From an uncultured Prevotellaceae bacterium (GTDB lineage: Bacteria; Bacteroidota; Bacteroidia; Bacteroidales; Bacteroidaceae): a stretch of DNA of 46,373 nt. How positions within the stretch are numbered: the first letter of the stretch is position 1; each line of letters opens with the position of its first letter. This document shows, in pieces, positions 1 to 7,857 of the stretch. Position numbers and translations under genes: made by a program. Under the pieces are notes generated by a model that did no database searches, was not told the origin of the DNA, and saw only the letters and a list, made by a program, of their open reading frames with translations. The stretch is taken from assembly GCA_902789415.1 (NCBI GenBank), contig CADAOD010000024.1:1021-47393 (forward strand), given 5' to 3'.

Positions 1-115
1 TTGGTTTGTATCAACAGAAAAATGATTCTCTTCTCACTCACAGACAATAAATTGGGCTATTATATGTACATTTAGAAATCACGTTCGAAGTTTATTTTTT
101 TTTCTCGCATAAACC

Positions 116-147
116 TTTGGCGGTTTAAAAATATGTGTGTACCTTTG
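116..147 (+). promoter_or_regulatory. Bacteroidetes-type promoter of the DUF4139 gene
   Basis: A -33 box TTTG (116-119) and a perfect -7 box TACCTTTG (140-147) are separated by 20 bases, matching the TTTG / TAnnTTTG consensus of the primary sigma factor in Bacteroidetes. The start codon follows 25 bases after the -7 box. The 55 bases 116-170 recur almost unchanged at 2556-2610. Bases 1-115 contain nothing else that I can recognise. Confidence 0.8.
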
Positions 148-172
148 CCTGCAGAATTTAAGAAACTGATGT

Positions 173-2074
173 ATGAATATTAAGCGTAAAATGATGATTG
201 CCCTTTGCCTGATGGCGGCAATTATGACTAAGGCTGTTGACAAGCAGACCGCTTCGATCAACAAGGTTACTGTGTTTACCAATGGTGCTCAGGTGGAGCG
301 CTCCAAGAGTGTAGTCCTGGTGCCTGGTGAACAAGTGGTTACGTTTACTGGCTTTTCTCCATATATGGACAAAAAGAGCTTGCAGGTTAAGGCCAAAGGC
401 CATCTCACTATATTAGGCGTAAGCGAGCGAACGGCTCATCCCGACTCGGTTGCACAAGTCAAGCAACTGCGTGCAGCCGAGGATGATGTAAAGGCCGTAG
501 AGCGACGCATCCAGCAGACCAAGGATGAACAAGAAATGCTGACTGCACAGTTGGATCTGGTAAAAACTAACTGCTCGGTAGCTGGGCGAACAGTGGCAAC
601 ACCATTGGCAAACATCAAGGAACTTAATGCTTACTATGCACAACAGGTACTTTCGGTTAAGAAACGCAGTCAGGAACTGGACGAGCAGTTGCAAAAACTG
701 AATGAAGAACTGAAACGCAAGCAAGATACGTGCGACTCGATAGCAAAACTAAAGTTGAAGAGCGTTACCGAGATTGACGTTAAGGTGGATGCAAAACAGA
801 CCGGTCGTGCTGATTTCTACATTACCTATTATGTTAAGAATGCAGGATGGTTCCCCAGCTACGACATACGTTCTAACAGCACCAACGAACCATTGCAGCT
901 GTCGTACAAGGCCAATATCTATCAGAACACCAAGGAAGAATGGAAAAACGTGCCTGTAACACTCTCGTCGGCCAATCCTAATCGCTCAAATGTTGCACCA
1001 CAGCTTAAGACCTACTGGCTGGATTTTGGTTTGGCGGCTCCTGTTTATAACATAGATAATGACGGCAGTAACGTTGTTAGCGGAAAGATTGTATCGGCCG
1101 ATGATGGCGAACCATTGGTTGGAGCCTCTGTAATGGTAAAGGGCACTAATCTTGGTACTGTTTCGGATATAGATGGTAATTATTCAATCGTACTGCCACA
1201 AAACAGTTGCAAACTTATGTTCTCATTCATAGGCTATCTTAGCCAAACACACACTGCAGATCCAGGAACTACGCTCAACATCCGACTGAAGGAGGACCAA
1301 GCTGCACTTCAAGAAGTTGTGGTTGTGGGCTACGGCGTATCAAAGAAAGGTCGCAAATCTAAAGGCGAAGTTCTGAAAGCGAGAGAGATAATACCGGAGG
1401 CGGCTGATGTTGTTGTAGAAGAGTTGAACGAGAGCGAGGTGATTGCTGTCAATCAGCAGCAGGCACAGTTCGGCTATGAGTTCGACATCAAGCAGTTGCT
1501 AACATTGCCCGATGGTGGTAAGACTACTACAACAGAGATTGCACGTCATCAGTTGCCGGCATCATACGAGTATCGTGGCATACCCAAAATCGACAAAGAG
1601 TCGTTCCTGGTGGCCGATGCTACCGACTGGCAGAAACTCAATCTGATGGAGGGCGAGGCCAATGTATATTTCGATAATTCGTTTGTAGGCAAGAGTATTC
1701 TCGATCCCAATGTAAGTAGCGACACACTCCACTTCTCGATGGGGCGCGACCAGAGCATCCGTATACAGCGCACCAAGGTAAGCGAGAGTTCTACGCGTCG
1801 ATTCTTTGGTAGCAATCAGGAGCAGACTTTGAAGTGGCGTATCTCCGTAAAGAACAATCGTCAGGAGAGTGTCAACATCATTGTGTTCGATCAGGCCCCC
1901 ATCTCGCGTAATACCAGTATCGAGGTAATCATGGAAGAACTTAGTGATGGACAGTATGATAAGAAGACCGGCATCATCAAGTGGCCGCTACAGCTCCAGC
2001 CCGGCGAGCAGCGCGATCTGATTCTACAATACAAAGTAAAATATCCCAAGAACCGCCGTCTTAATATCGAGTAG
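173..2074 (+). CDS. DUF4139/MuiA-like protein with inserted carboxypeptidase-regulatory domain
   Basis: 633 residues. The N-terminus (MNIKRKMMIALCLMAAIMTKA) is a Sec signal peptide, so export to the periplasm or surface is expected. Residues about 30-125 match the N-terminal DUF4140 domain of MuiA ('mucoidy inhibitor A') proteins. A charged heptad-like stretch at about 95-195 should form a coiled coil. DUF4139 beta-rich sequence runs from about 205 to the end. It is interrupted at about 300-385 by a CarboxypepD_reg-like beta-sandwich (VSGKIVSADDGEPLVGASV), which ends in VVVVGYG, the sequence usually seen just before the plug of SusC-type receptors. The family has no established reaction; a cell-envelope role is the best guess. 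The gene stands alone behind its own promoter. The domain calls are from recognition, and the function is not known. Confidence 0.8.
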   Translation: MNIKRKMMIALCLMAAIMTKAVDKQTASINKVTVFTNGAQVERSKSVVLVPGEQVVTFTGFSPYMDKKSLQVKAKGHLTILGVSERTAHPDSVAQVKQLRAAEDDVKAVERRIQQTKDEQEMLTAQLDLVKTNCSVAGRTVATPLANIKELNAYYAQQVLSVKKRSQELDEQLQKLNEELKRKQDTCDSIAKLKLKSVTEIDVKVDAKQTGRADFYITYYVKNAGWFPSYDIRSNSTNEPLQLSYKANIYQNTKEEWKNVPVTLSSANPNRSNVAPQLKTYWLDFGLAAPVYNIDNDGSNVVSGKIVSADDGEPLVGASVMVKGTNLGTVSDIDGNYSIVLPQNSCKLMFSFIGYLSQTHTADPGTTLNIRLKEDQAALQEVVVVGYGVSKKGRKSKGEVLKAREIIPEAADVVVEELNESEVIAVNQQQAQFGYEFDIKQLLTLPDGGKTTTTEIARHQLPASYEYRGIPKIDKESFLVADATDWQKLNLMEGEANVYFDNSFVGKSILDPNVSSDTLHFSMGRDQSIRIQRTKVSESSTRRFFGSNQEQTLKWRISVKNNRQESVNIIVFDQAPISRNTSIEVIMEELSDGQYDKKTGIIKWPLQLQPGEQRDLILQYKVKYPKNRRLNIE

Positions 2075-2082
2075 TAAAAACG

Positions 2083-2331
2083 ATGAAACATACAAGGGCG
2101 AATCTTATTATACCTATTTGGTGGTTGATTCAGTTGTGTGTCTTATTGGCACTTGGAATTCGGCATTTAGGACATTTATTTGTCGTTGTCTTGTTAATTG
2201 TAGTTGTAGTGGTCTGCTTGTTGTCATCTTGTAGTAAAGATATAGATGAAAGGATAAAGGAGTGCTATAACGCTAACGATACAATAATAAATCTAGCGGA
2301 TCTGTATCTCATCAGGAAGAGGAAACTCTGA
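2083..2331 (+). CDS. Small hypothetical membrane protein
   Basis: 82 residues, starting 8 bases after the DUF4139 stop, so probably in the same transcript. Two closely spaced hydrophobic stretches (about 8-25 and 31-48) are followed by CLLSSCSKD and a hydrophilic tail. That resembles either two membrane helices or a badly placed lipobox. The base composition is more AT-rich than its neighbours. I do not recognise the family. In the same frame, after two stops, reading continues into the small ORF at 2350, so this may be the front part of a decayed longer gene. Confidence 0.4.
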   Translation: MKHTRANLIIPIWWLIQLCVLLALGIRHLGHLFVVVLLIVVVVVCLLSSCSKDIDERIKECYNANDTIINLADLYLIRKRKL

Positions 2332-2349
2332 ATAAAGCGGATGTAGAAT

Positions 2350-2487
2350 ATGCAGAATAGCCAGGAAGCAGAAAAATTATTTTATAAGAACGCAATCTTA
2401 TGTGAACAAGATTCTAATGGCATATTTAGTTTTGTTACAGATGAAGTGAAAAAACGTGTGGATTTTGTGGTTCCACCAATAGAATAG
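2350..2487 (+). CDS. Tiny hypothetical ORF, possible gene remnant
   Basis: 45 residues (MQNSQEAEKLFYKNAILCEQ...), hydrophilic, no recognised family. It lies in the same frame as the preceding 82-residue ORF, separated from it by in-frame TGA (2329-2331) and TAG stops. Its own stop abuts the ATG of a 26-residue hydrophobic peptide at 2488. It could be a real small protein in a mini-operon or the decayed back half of the upstream gene. Nothing in the sequence decides between them. Confidence 0.2.
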   Translation: MQNSQEAEKLFYKNAILCEQDSNGIFSFVTDEVKKRVDFVVPPIE

Positions 2488-2568
2488 ATGAAACGTATCA
2501 TGGGGGCTCTGCTGATTTTTTTTCCTGCCCTTGCCATCACTTTTTCTGCATATTTTTTTGCGGTTTAA
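2488..2568 (+). CDS. Possible 26-residue hydrophobic peptide
   Basis: ATG directly follows the TAG of the previous small ORF (GAATAGATG). It encodes a short, almost wholly hydrophobic peptide beginning MKRIMGALLIFFPALAITFS and ending in the -33 region of the next promoter. It resembles a signal peptide or small membrane peptide. No family is recognised, and the ORF may be chance. Confidence 0.15.
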   Translation: MKRIMGALLIFFPALAITFSAYFFAV

Positions 2569-2587
2569 AAATAAGTGCGTACCTTTG
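2557..2587 (+). promoter_or_regulatory. Promoter of the DUF4153 gene (near-copy of 116-170)
   Basis: TTTG (2557-2560) and TACCTTTG (2580-2587) are separated by 19 bases, followed by a 38-base leader to the ATG. The 55 bases 2556-2610 match 116-170 at 49 positions, including the transcribed leader after the -7 box, so this is more than a shared consensus. Confidence 0.8.
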
Positions 2588-2625
2588 CCTGCGAAATTTA
2601 AGAAACCGATAAAACCTATAACGGT

Positions 2626-4260
2626 ATGAATACAAAACTAAAGTGGTTATGGCAGCTGTTGCTGCAAAGTCCACGACGATTTCCTATTGAGTTGGCCTTG
2701 GGAGTGGCTTTCTTTGTCATTGCCGTGTGCGACGCTGAAACGGCTGTTTGGGACGATAAAGTGGCGCGTATGGTTAGCGCAGTAAATGGCGATATACTAT
2801 CTTTATTTGTACCGCTGATGGCGCTTACATTCTGGCTGCATCGTGTTAACCGCTGGGCTTACTATGCCTCGTTCTTGCTCTTTGTACCCCTGATGGCACT
2901 CAATCTGCAACCCTTTCTTAGAACTTACGGCTTTGCCTTTACCTATGTTCTGGCGGCCATTCTGCTCATTATCGGTCATAAGCCATTAAACAACCGATCG
3001 TTTGCAGCGCATGCGTTGCATGTGGCTACACAGCTGTTTTTTGGTGTGCTGATATCGGGTATACTTAATTTGGCTGTGATGGCTATCTGTGCATCGTTCT
3101 TCTATATCTTCGGTATCAACGAACCCAAGCATTTCTACGCACATATCGCCCAGTTTATCTGGTTTGTGCTGGCACCGCAAGTGTGCTGCACTCTTATACG
3201 CCAAAACGAGGACGAGGTAAAGGAACCATTTAAGGTGCTCCGGATAATCCTTAACTTCATCCTCTCGCCAGCCGTTATTATCTATACAGTTATACTCTAT
3301 ACCTATTTTGTAAAGATAGTATTTGAGTGGGATTTGCCCAAGGGCGGTGTGGCCTGGATGGTGATGGGATTTATTACGGTTACATTGATAGGTAGGGTGG
3401 CGCAGTCGATACTAAGTCAGCGATACTACGACTGGTTTTATCGCCACTTTACGTTGATTGCCATCCCGCCACTTGTGATGTACTGGATAGGCTCTATCTA
3501 CCGTATACGTATTTACAGTTTTACCGAGAGTAGATTCTACCTGATGGTGGCAGGTGTGCTGATGACGCTCTTTGTGCTGATGCTGTACCGCCAGCGCACT
3601 CGTAGATATCAATTGATGGCACTCATTTTTGGTGCAGCCATCATCCTGTTTACTTATATCCCTGGCATATCGGCCAAGAGTATCGGTCTGCATTGCCAAA
3701 AGCAACGCCTGGCAGAGCTCATAGGCGAACTGAAGCTTACCGATGCCAAAACGGGCAAACTGAACGACAACCTTGACCTTTGGGGTATCAGACATGACAG
3801 TGTGATGTGCGAGCGATACAAGGATGTAAGCAGTGTCATCAAGTACGTGCGCGATGAGGTTGGTGATAAGGAGTTTGAAGCAAAATACGGCAAATGGTCG
3901 CATTCGGAGTATAGCTTTAACTATGCTAATGCCAAGAATGCCGATAACCGGAATTATGCCGATACATATAACCGGAAAAAGCCTGTAGAGTTAGGCGAAT
4001 ATACTATCATGTTACCCTCTAAAGATTATAAATACGACTACGATGAGCATAGTGTGATTGTTACCCATGATAAGGACACCGTTCTTGTATATCCTATCCA
4101 AAACATCGTTAGTAAGGACACATCGCTCCTGCATCACCCCGAGCAACTGCTCACCTATCGCAACGACTCGCTGATGCTTGTGCTCGAAGGCATCTGCCTA
4201 AACGATACCGTAGTTGCCGATGTAAGATACTACGACCTGCAGTTGTTTAAAAAGAAGTAA
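2626..4260 (+). CDS. DUF4153 domain-containing multispanning membrane protein
   Basis: 544 residues. The N-terminal two thirds consist of about ten hydrophobic segments separated by short charged loops, placing the protein in the inner membrane. From about residue 355 the chain becomes hydrophilic, forming a soluble C-terminal domain of about 190 residues with many Tyr, Asp and Lys. Length, topology and sequence (for example the RRFPIELALG start and the PPLVMYWIGSIYRIRIYSFT segment) agree with DUF4153, a family common in Bacteroidetes without a proven function. The gene has its own promoter and is followed by a 374-base spacer. Confidence 0.75.
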   Translation: MNTKLKWLWQLLLQSPRRFPIELALGVAFFVIAVCDAETAVWDDKVARMVSAVNGDILSLFVPLMALTFWLHRVNRWAYYASFLLFVPLMALNLQPFLRTYGFAFTYVLAAILLIIGHKPLNNRSFAAHALHVATQLFFGVLISGILNLAVMAICASFFYIFGINEPKHFYAHIAQFIWFVLAPQVCCTLIRQNEDEVKEPFKVLRIILNFILSPAVIIYTVILYTYFVKIVFEWDLPKGGVAWMVMGFITVTLIGRVAQSILSQRYYDWFYRHFTLIAIPPLVMYWIGSIYRIRIYSFTESRFYLMVAGVLMTLFVLMLYRQRTRRYQLMALIFGAAIILFTYIPGISAKSIGLHCQKQRLAELIGELKLTDAKTGKLNDNLDLWGIRHDSVMCERYKDVSSVIKYVRDEVGDKEFEAKYGKWSHSEYSFNYANAKNADNRNYADTYNRKKPVELGEYTIMLPSKDYKYDYDEHSVIVTHDKDTVLVYPIQNIVSKDTSLLHHPEQLLTYRNDSLMLVLEGICLNDTVVADVRYYDLQLFKKK

Positions 4261-4408
4261 GAATATTGTCCCGTTAGGGTTGACGTAAACAGTAAACGGT
4301 GACAGGATGACACATCGCTCATTTTTTTGCCTTTTTGGACCGACAAACTGAAGTTTGCTACGCGCTACAGTTAGAAATATGTTTTTAAGACATCAATCAG
4401 CCAGGTTT

Positions 4409-4440
4409 GGAACATGAACGAAAATTTGCGTTCATGTTCC
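4409..4440. repeat. Perfect 12-bp inverted repeat in spacer
   Basis: GGAACATGAACG (4409-4420) and CGTTCATGTTCC (4429-4440) are exact complements around the 8-base loop AAAATTTG. No T-tract follows on either side. It may be a processed RNA structure, a protein-binding site or a REP-like element. Confidence 0.6.
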
Positions 4441-4562
4441 GAGATGTGGTAATCGCCCCCTCGTTGACAACGTGGCCCTGCGCAGTGTTGCAGTTAAAAA
4501 CAAACGATAATTAGCAAGGTTCTGTATTTCAATACGTAACAAAAATGGGGCCGAAATATTAA

Positions 4563-4615
4563 CCATATTTAATATGGGAGATGTTTGGTGGGATAGGGGA
4601 TTTTTAGTAACTTTG
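4563..4615 (+). promoter_or_regulatory. sufE-nrdDG promoter with upstream palindrome
   Basis: TTTG (4584-4587) and TAACTTTG (4608-4615) have a 20-base spacer and lie 19 bases before the ATG at 4635. Just upstream, CCATATT-T-AATATGG (4563-4577) is a perfect 7-bp palindrome ending 6 bases before the -33 box. That is a natural place for an operator, perhaps an oxygen- or redox-linked one given the anaerobic reductase downstream. The regulator is not identifiable from sequence. Confidence 0.65.
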
Positions 4616-4634
4616 CAGGCAAATTTTATAAGCT

Positions 4635-5060
4635 ATGACAATAAACGAAATACAAGACGAGATTATCGACGAGTTCAGTGGTTTTGACGACTGGATGGAT
4701 AAGTATCAGTTACTCATCGACTTAGGTAATGAGCAGGAACCACTTGACGATAAGTACAAAACAGAGCAGAACCTGATTGACGGTTGTCAGAGTCGTGTCT
4801 GGTTGCAGGCCGACCTGGTGGATGGCCGCATTCACTTCAGTGCCGAGAGCGATGCCTTGATTGTAAAGGGTATCGTGGCCTTGCTGATACGTGTGATGAA
4901 CGACCATACTCCACAGGAGATTCTGGATGCCGACTTGTATTTCATCGAGCAGATCGGCTTGAAGGAGCATCTGTCGCCCACCCGCAGTAATGGTCTGCTG
5001 GCCATGGTTAAGCAGATAAAGATGTACGCATTGGCGTTTAACGAGACATTGAAGAATTAA
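4635..5060 (+). CDS. sufE: SufE-like Fe-S cluster assembly sulfur acceptor
   Basis: 141 residues, normal SufE length. SufE accepts sulfane sulfur from the cysteine desulfurase SufS on an active-site cysteine and passes it to the SufBCD scaffold. Here the motif NLIDGCQSRVWL places that cysteine at residue 51, with the conserved Gln-Ser-x-Val-Trp after it. The FDDWMDKYQLLIDLG segment near the N-terminus is also typical. It lies 23 bases before nrdD and shares its promoter, which fits supply of Fe-S clusters for the NrdG activase. No sufS or sufBCD is in the window. Confidence 0.9.
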   Translation: MTINEIQDEIIDEFSGFDDWMDKYQLLIDLGNEQEPLDDKYKTEQNLIDGCQSRVWLQADLVDGRIHFSAESDALIVKGIVALLIRVMNDHTPQEILDADLYFIEQIGLKEHLSPTRSNGLLAMVKQIKMYALAFNETLKN

Positions 5061-5083
5061 ACAGCAAAATAATTAAGAACCTC

Positions 5084-7321
5084 ATGATACAGACTGTAAA
5101 AAAGCGCGATGGGCGCATAGTAGGATTTAACGAACAGAAAGTAATGGCTGCTATCCGCAAGGCCATGTTACATACAGACAAAGGCGAGGACGAGCGACTG
5201 CTTTACCAGATTACTGACCGCATTGCCCAGCGTGGCGAGAGTCAGATGACGGTAGAGGAGATTCAAGACCTGGTGGAGATGGAGCTGATGAAGTCGAGCC
5301 GTAAGGATGTGGCTCAGAAGTACATCGCTTACCGCAATCAGCGTTCTATCGCCCGTAAGGCCAAGACACGCGAGGTGTTCCTGGATATCGTGAACATTAA
5401 GAATAACGACGTGACGCGTGAAAACGCTAACATGAATGCCGACACACCTGCGGGCATGATGATGAAGTTTGCCAGCGAGACCACCAAGCCATTCGTAGAT
5501 GATTATCTGCTGAGCGAGGAGAGTCGCAACGCCGTTGAGCATAACTATCTGCACATTCACGATAAGGATTACTATCCTACCAAGAGTCTTACCTGCGTGC
5601 AGCATCCGCTGGATAACATCCTGCATAACGGTTTCACTGCCGGTCATGGTGCCTCGCGTGCGGCTAAGCGCATTGAGACTGCCAGCGTACTGGCTTGTAT
5701 TTCGCTGGAGTGCGCTCAGAACGAGATGCACGGCGGACAGGCAATCCCTGCCTTCGACTTTTATCTGGCACCATTCGTACGCATGAGCTATATCGAGGAG
5801 CTGAAAGCACTCGAAGACCTGTACGGCGAGGACTTTAAGGATCTGTACGATGAGCCCCTGATGGACTATCTGAAGGCTCCTCTAGACGGTCTTGAGGGTA
5901 AGGACCGTGCCCGTCAGCATGCCATCAACAAAACCGTTGCACGTGTGCATCAGGCTATGGAGGCATTTATCCACAATATGAACACAATCCACTCGCGTGG
6001 TGGTAACCAGGTGGTGTTCTCGAGTATCAACTACGGTACCGACACCAGTGCCGAGGGCCGTTGCGTAATGCGCGAGATACTGCTGAGCACTTACGAGGGT
6101 GTGGGCAATGGTGAAACAGCCATCTTCCCTATTCAGATATGGAAAAAGAAGCGCGGCGTGAACTATCTGCCCGAGGATCGCAACTTCGACCTGTATCAGC
6201 TGGCTTGTAAGGTTACAGCCCGCCGATTCTTCCCCAACTTCCTGAACCTGGATGCTACCTTTAACCAAGACAGCGAGTGGCGTGCCGACGATCCTAAGCG
6301 CTTTGTGCACGAGGTGGCCACCATGGGATGCCGTACACGTGTGTTCGAGAACCGCTTTGGACCTAAGACCAGTATCGGTCGTGGTAACCTGAGCTTCTCA
6401 ACTATCAACATCGTAAAGCTGGCCCTGGAGTGCCGCGAGGAGCAGGACGAGCAGAAGCGCATCGATATGTTCTTTGCCAAGCTTGACCAGATGCTGGAGA
6501 TTACCGCCAAGCAGTTGGACGATCGTTTCCAGTTCCAGAAGACAGCCTTTGCCAAGCAGTTCCCACTGCTGATGCAGTGCCTGTGGATTGGTGCCGACAA
6601 GCTGAAGCCTATGGACAGCATTGAGAGCGTGATTAACCAGGGTACACTGGGTATTGGCTTTATCGGATTGGCTGAGTGCCTGGTAGCCTTGGTGGGCAAG
6701 CACCACGGCGAGAGCGAAGAGGCTCAGGCACTGGGTGTAAAGATTGTAACTTACATGCGCGACCGTGCTAACGAGTTCTGCGAGCGCTACCACCATAACT
6801 ACTCGATATTGGCCACACCAGCCGAGGGTTTGAGCGGTAAGTTTACCAAGAAGGACCGTAAGGAGTTTGGCGTAGTGCCCGGCGTAACCGATCGCGATTA
6901 CTATACCAACTCTAACCACGTGCCTGTATATTACAAGTGTAGCGCACGTCACAAGGCCGAGGTAGAGGCGCCTTACCACGATTTGACTCGCGGTGGACAC
7001 ATCTTCTACGTAGAGATTGATGGCGATGCTACCCACAACCCACAGGTAATTATGAGCGTGGTGGATATGATGGACCAGCTGAACATGGGTTACGGCAGCG
7101 TGAACCACAACCGCAACCGCTGTATGGACTGCGGCTACGAGAATGCCGACGACCATCTGGAGAAGTGCCCCAAGTGCGGCAGCCAGAACATTGATAAGTT
7201 GCAGCGCATTACCGGCTATCTGGTAGGTACTACTGATCGCTGGAACAGTGGCAAGCTGGCCGAGCTGAACGATCGTGTTACCCACATCGACCACAGCGCC
7301 CAGGAGCAGGAACTGTTTTAG
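5084..7321 (+). CDS. nrdD: Anaerobic (class III) ribonucleoside-triphosphate reductase
   Basis: 745 residues. It reduces ribonucleoside triphosphates to deoxyribonucleotides without oxygen, using a glycyl radical made by NrdG. An N-terminal ATP-cone (about 1-95, starting VKKRDGRIVGFNEQKV) gives allosteric control. The barrel carries LACISLECAQNEMHGGQ and FSTINIVKLAL stretches typical of the family. The C-terminus has a zinc site at Cys680, Cys683, Cys695 and Cys698, then the radical loop RITGYLVGTTDRWNSGK with the radical Gly at 715. All key residues are present, so the enzyme should be functional. It is the middle gene of sufE-nrdD-nrdG. Confidence 0.97.
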   Translation: MIQTVKKRDGRIVGFNEQKVMAAIRKAMLHTDKGEDERLLYQITDRIAQRGESQMTVEEIQDLVEMELMKSSRKDVAQKYIAYRNQRSIARKAKTREVFLDIVNIKNNDVTRENANMNADTPAGMMMKFASETTKPFVDDYLLSEESRNAVEHNYLHIHDKDYYPTKSLTCVQHPLDNILHNGFTAGHGASRAAKRIETASVLACISLECAQNEMHGGQAIPAFDFYLAPFVRMSYIEELKALEDLYGEDFKDLYDEPLMDYLKAPLDGLEGKDRARQHAINKTVARVHQAMEAFIHNMNTIHSRGGNQVVFSSINYGTDTSAEGRCVMREILLSTYEGVGNGETAIFPIQIWKKKRGVNYLPEDRNFDLYQLACKVTARRFFPNFLNLDATFNQDSEWRADDPKRFVHEVATMGCRTRVFENRFGPKTSIGRGNLSFSTINIVKLALECREEQDEQKRIDMFFAKLDQMLEITAKQLDDRFQFQKTAFAKQFPLLMQCLWIGADKLKPMDSIESVINQGTLGIGFIGLAECLVALVGKHHGESEEAQALGVKIVTYMRDRANEFCERYHHNYSILATPAEGLSGKFTKKDRKEFGVVPGVTDRDYYTNSNHVPVYYKCSARHKAEVEAPYHDLTRGGHIFYVEIDGDATHNPQVIMSVVDMMDQLNMGYGSVNHNRNRCMDCGYENADDHLEKCPKCGSQNIDKLQRITGYLVGTTDRWNSGKLAELNDRVTHIDHSAQEQELF

Positions 7322-7344
7322 TATTAAGAATTTAGAGTTTAGAG

Positions 7345-7845
7345 TTGATTAGAGTATTAGATATTATCGAAGATACAATGGTGGACGGGCCGGGTTTCCG
7401 GACGTCCATCTATTGTGCTGGGTGCAGGCATCAGTGTCCCAGCTGCCATAACCCGCAGTCGTGGGATTTTGGCGGCGGGCGCGAGATGAGCACCGAGCAG
7501 CTGATGAAGATTATCGAGGCCGATCCATACGCCAACGTAACCTTCTCGGGTGGCGACCCGATGTATCAGTGCGACGGATTTGCCGAACTGGCACGCGCTA
7601 TACACAACCGCACCAATAAGGATATATGGTGCTACACGGGCTTTACCTACGAAACGCTGATTACACGAGCGCAGCGCGAACTTCTATACGAGATTGACGT
7701 GTTGGTTGACGGACCTTTTGTGGAGCGCCTGAAAGACCCCGACCTGCTGTTTCGTGGCAGCTCTAACCAACGCATCATAAACGTGCCCGCATCGCTTTAC
7801 GAGGGGCACGTAGTATTATGGAAACCAGATGTGAGTGTAATTTAA
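7345..7845 (+). CDS. nrdG: Anaerobic ribonucleotide reductase-activating protein (radical SAM)
   Basis: 166 residues. It uses a 4Fe-4S cluster and S-adenosylmethionine to generate the glycyl radical on NrdD. The cluster motif CRHQCPSC and the following HNPQSWDF are present, as is TFSGGDPM (the SAM-binding GGE-like motif). The start is TTG at 7345: an in-frame TAG at 7333-7335 closes the frame upstream and there is no ATG before the conserved IIEDTMVDGPGFRTSIYC. The gene follows nrdD by 23 bases. Confidence 0.95.
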   Translation: MIRVLDIIEDTMVDGPGFRTSIYCAGCRHQCPSCHNPQSWDFGGGREMSTEQLMKIIEADPYANVTFSGGDPMYQCDGFAELARAIHNRTNKDIWCYTGFTYETLITRAQRELLYEIDVLVDGPFVERLKDPDLLFRGSSNQRIINVPASLYEGHVVLWKPDVSVI

Positions 7846-7857
7846 TATGATTACACT
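7834..7857. terminator. Possible shared hairpin between convergent nrdG and phosphatase genes
   Basis: AGTGTAAT (7834-7841) and ATTACACT (7850-7857) are perfect complements around an 8-base AT-rich loop. The structure spans both stop codons (TAA at 7843-7845 and, on the other strand, TAG at 7858-7856). There is no clear T-run, so its strength as a terminator is uncertain. Confidence 0.35.

Larger units (their letters stand above)
4261..4634. other. Long spacer with hairpins, no gene seen
   Basis: These 374 bases contain no convincing ORF, tRNA or known RNA. They hold a 12-bp perfect hairpin (4409-4440), a smaller one (CAAACT-GA-AGTTTG, 4344-4357), a 15-base palindrome (4563-4577) and the promoter of the following gene (4584-4615). 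The first hairpin lacks a T-run, so it is not a plain terminator. Confidence 0.5.

Noticed and set aside
6398-7294. 298-residue open frame on the - strand
   Set aside because: Antisense to the C-terminal half of nrdD, including the glycyl radical loop; a shadow frame.
7325-7350. TTTAGAG tandem words before nrdG as a regulatory repeat
   Set aside because: Only two short copies in an AT-rich gap; more likely part of the common spacer low complexity.
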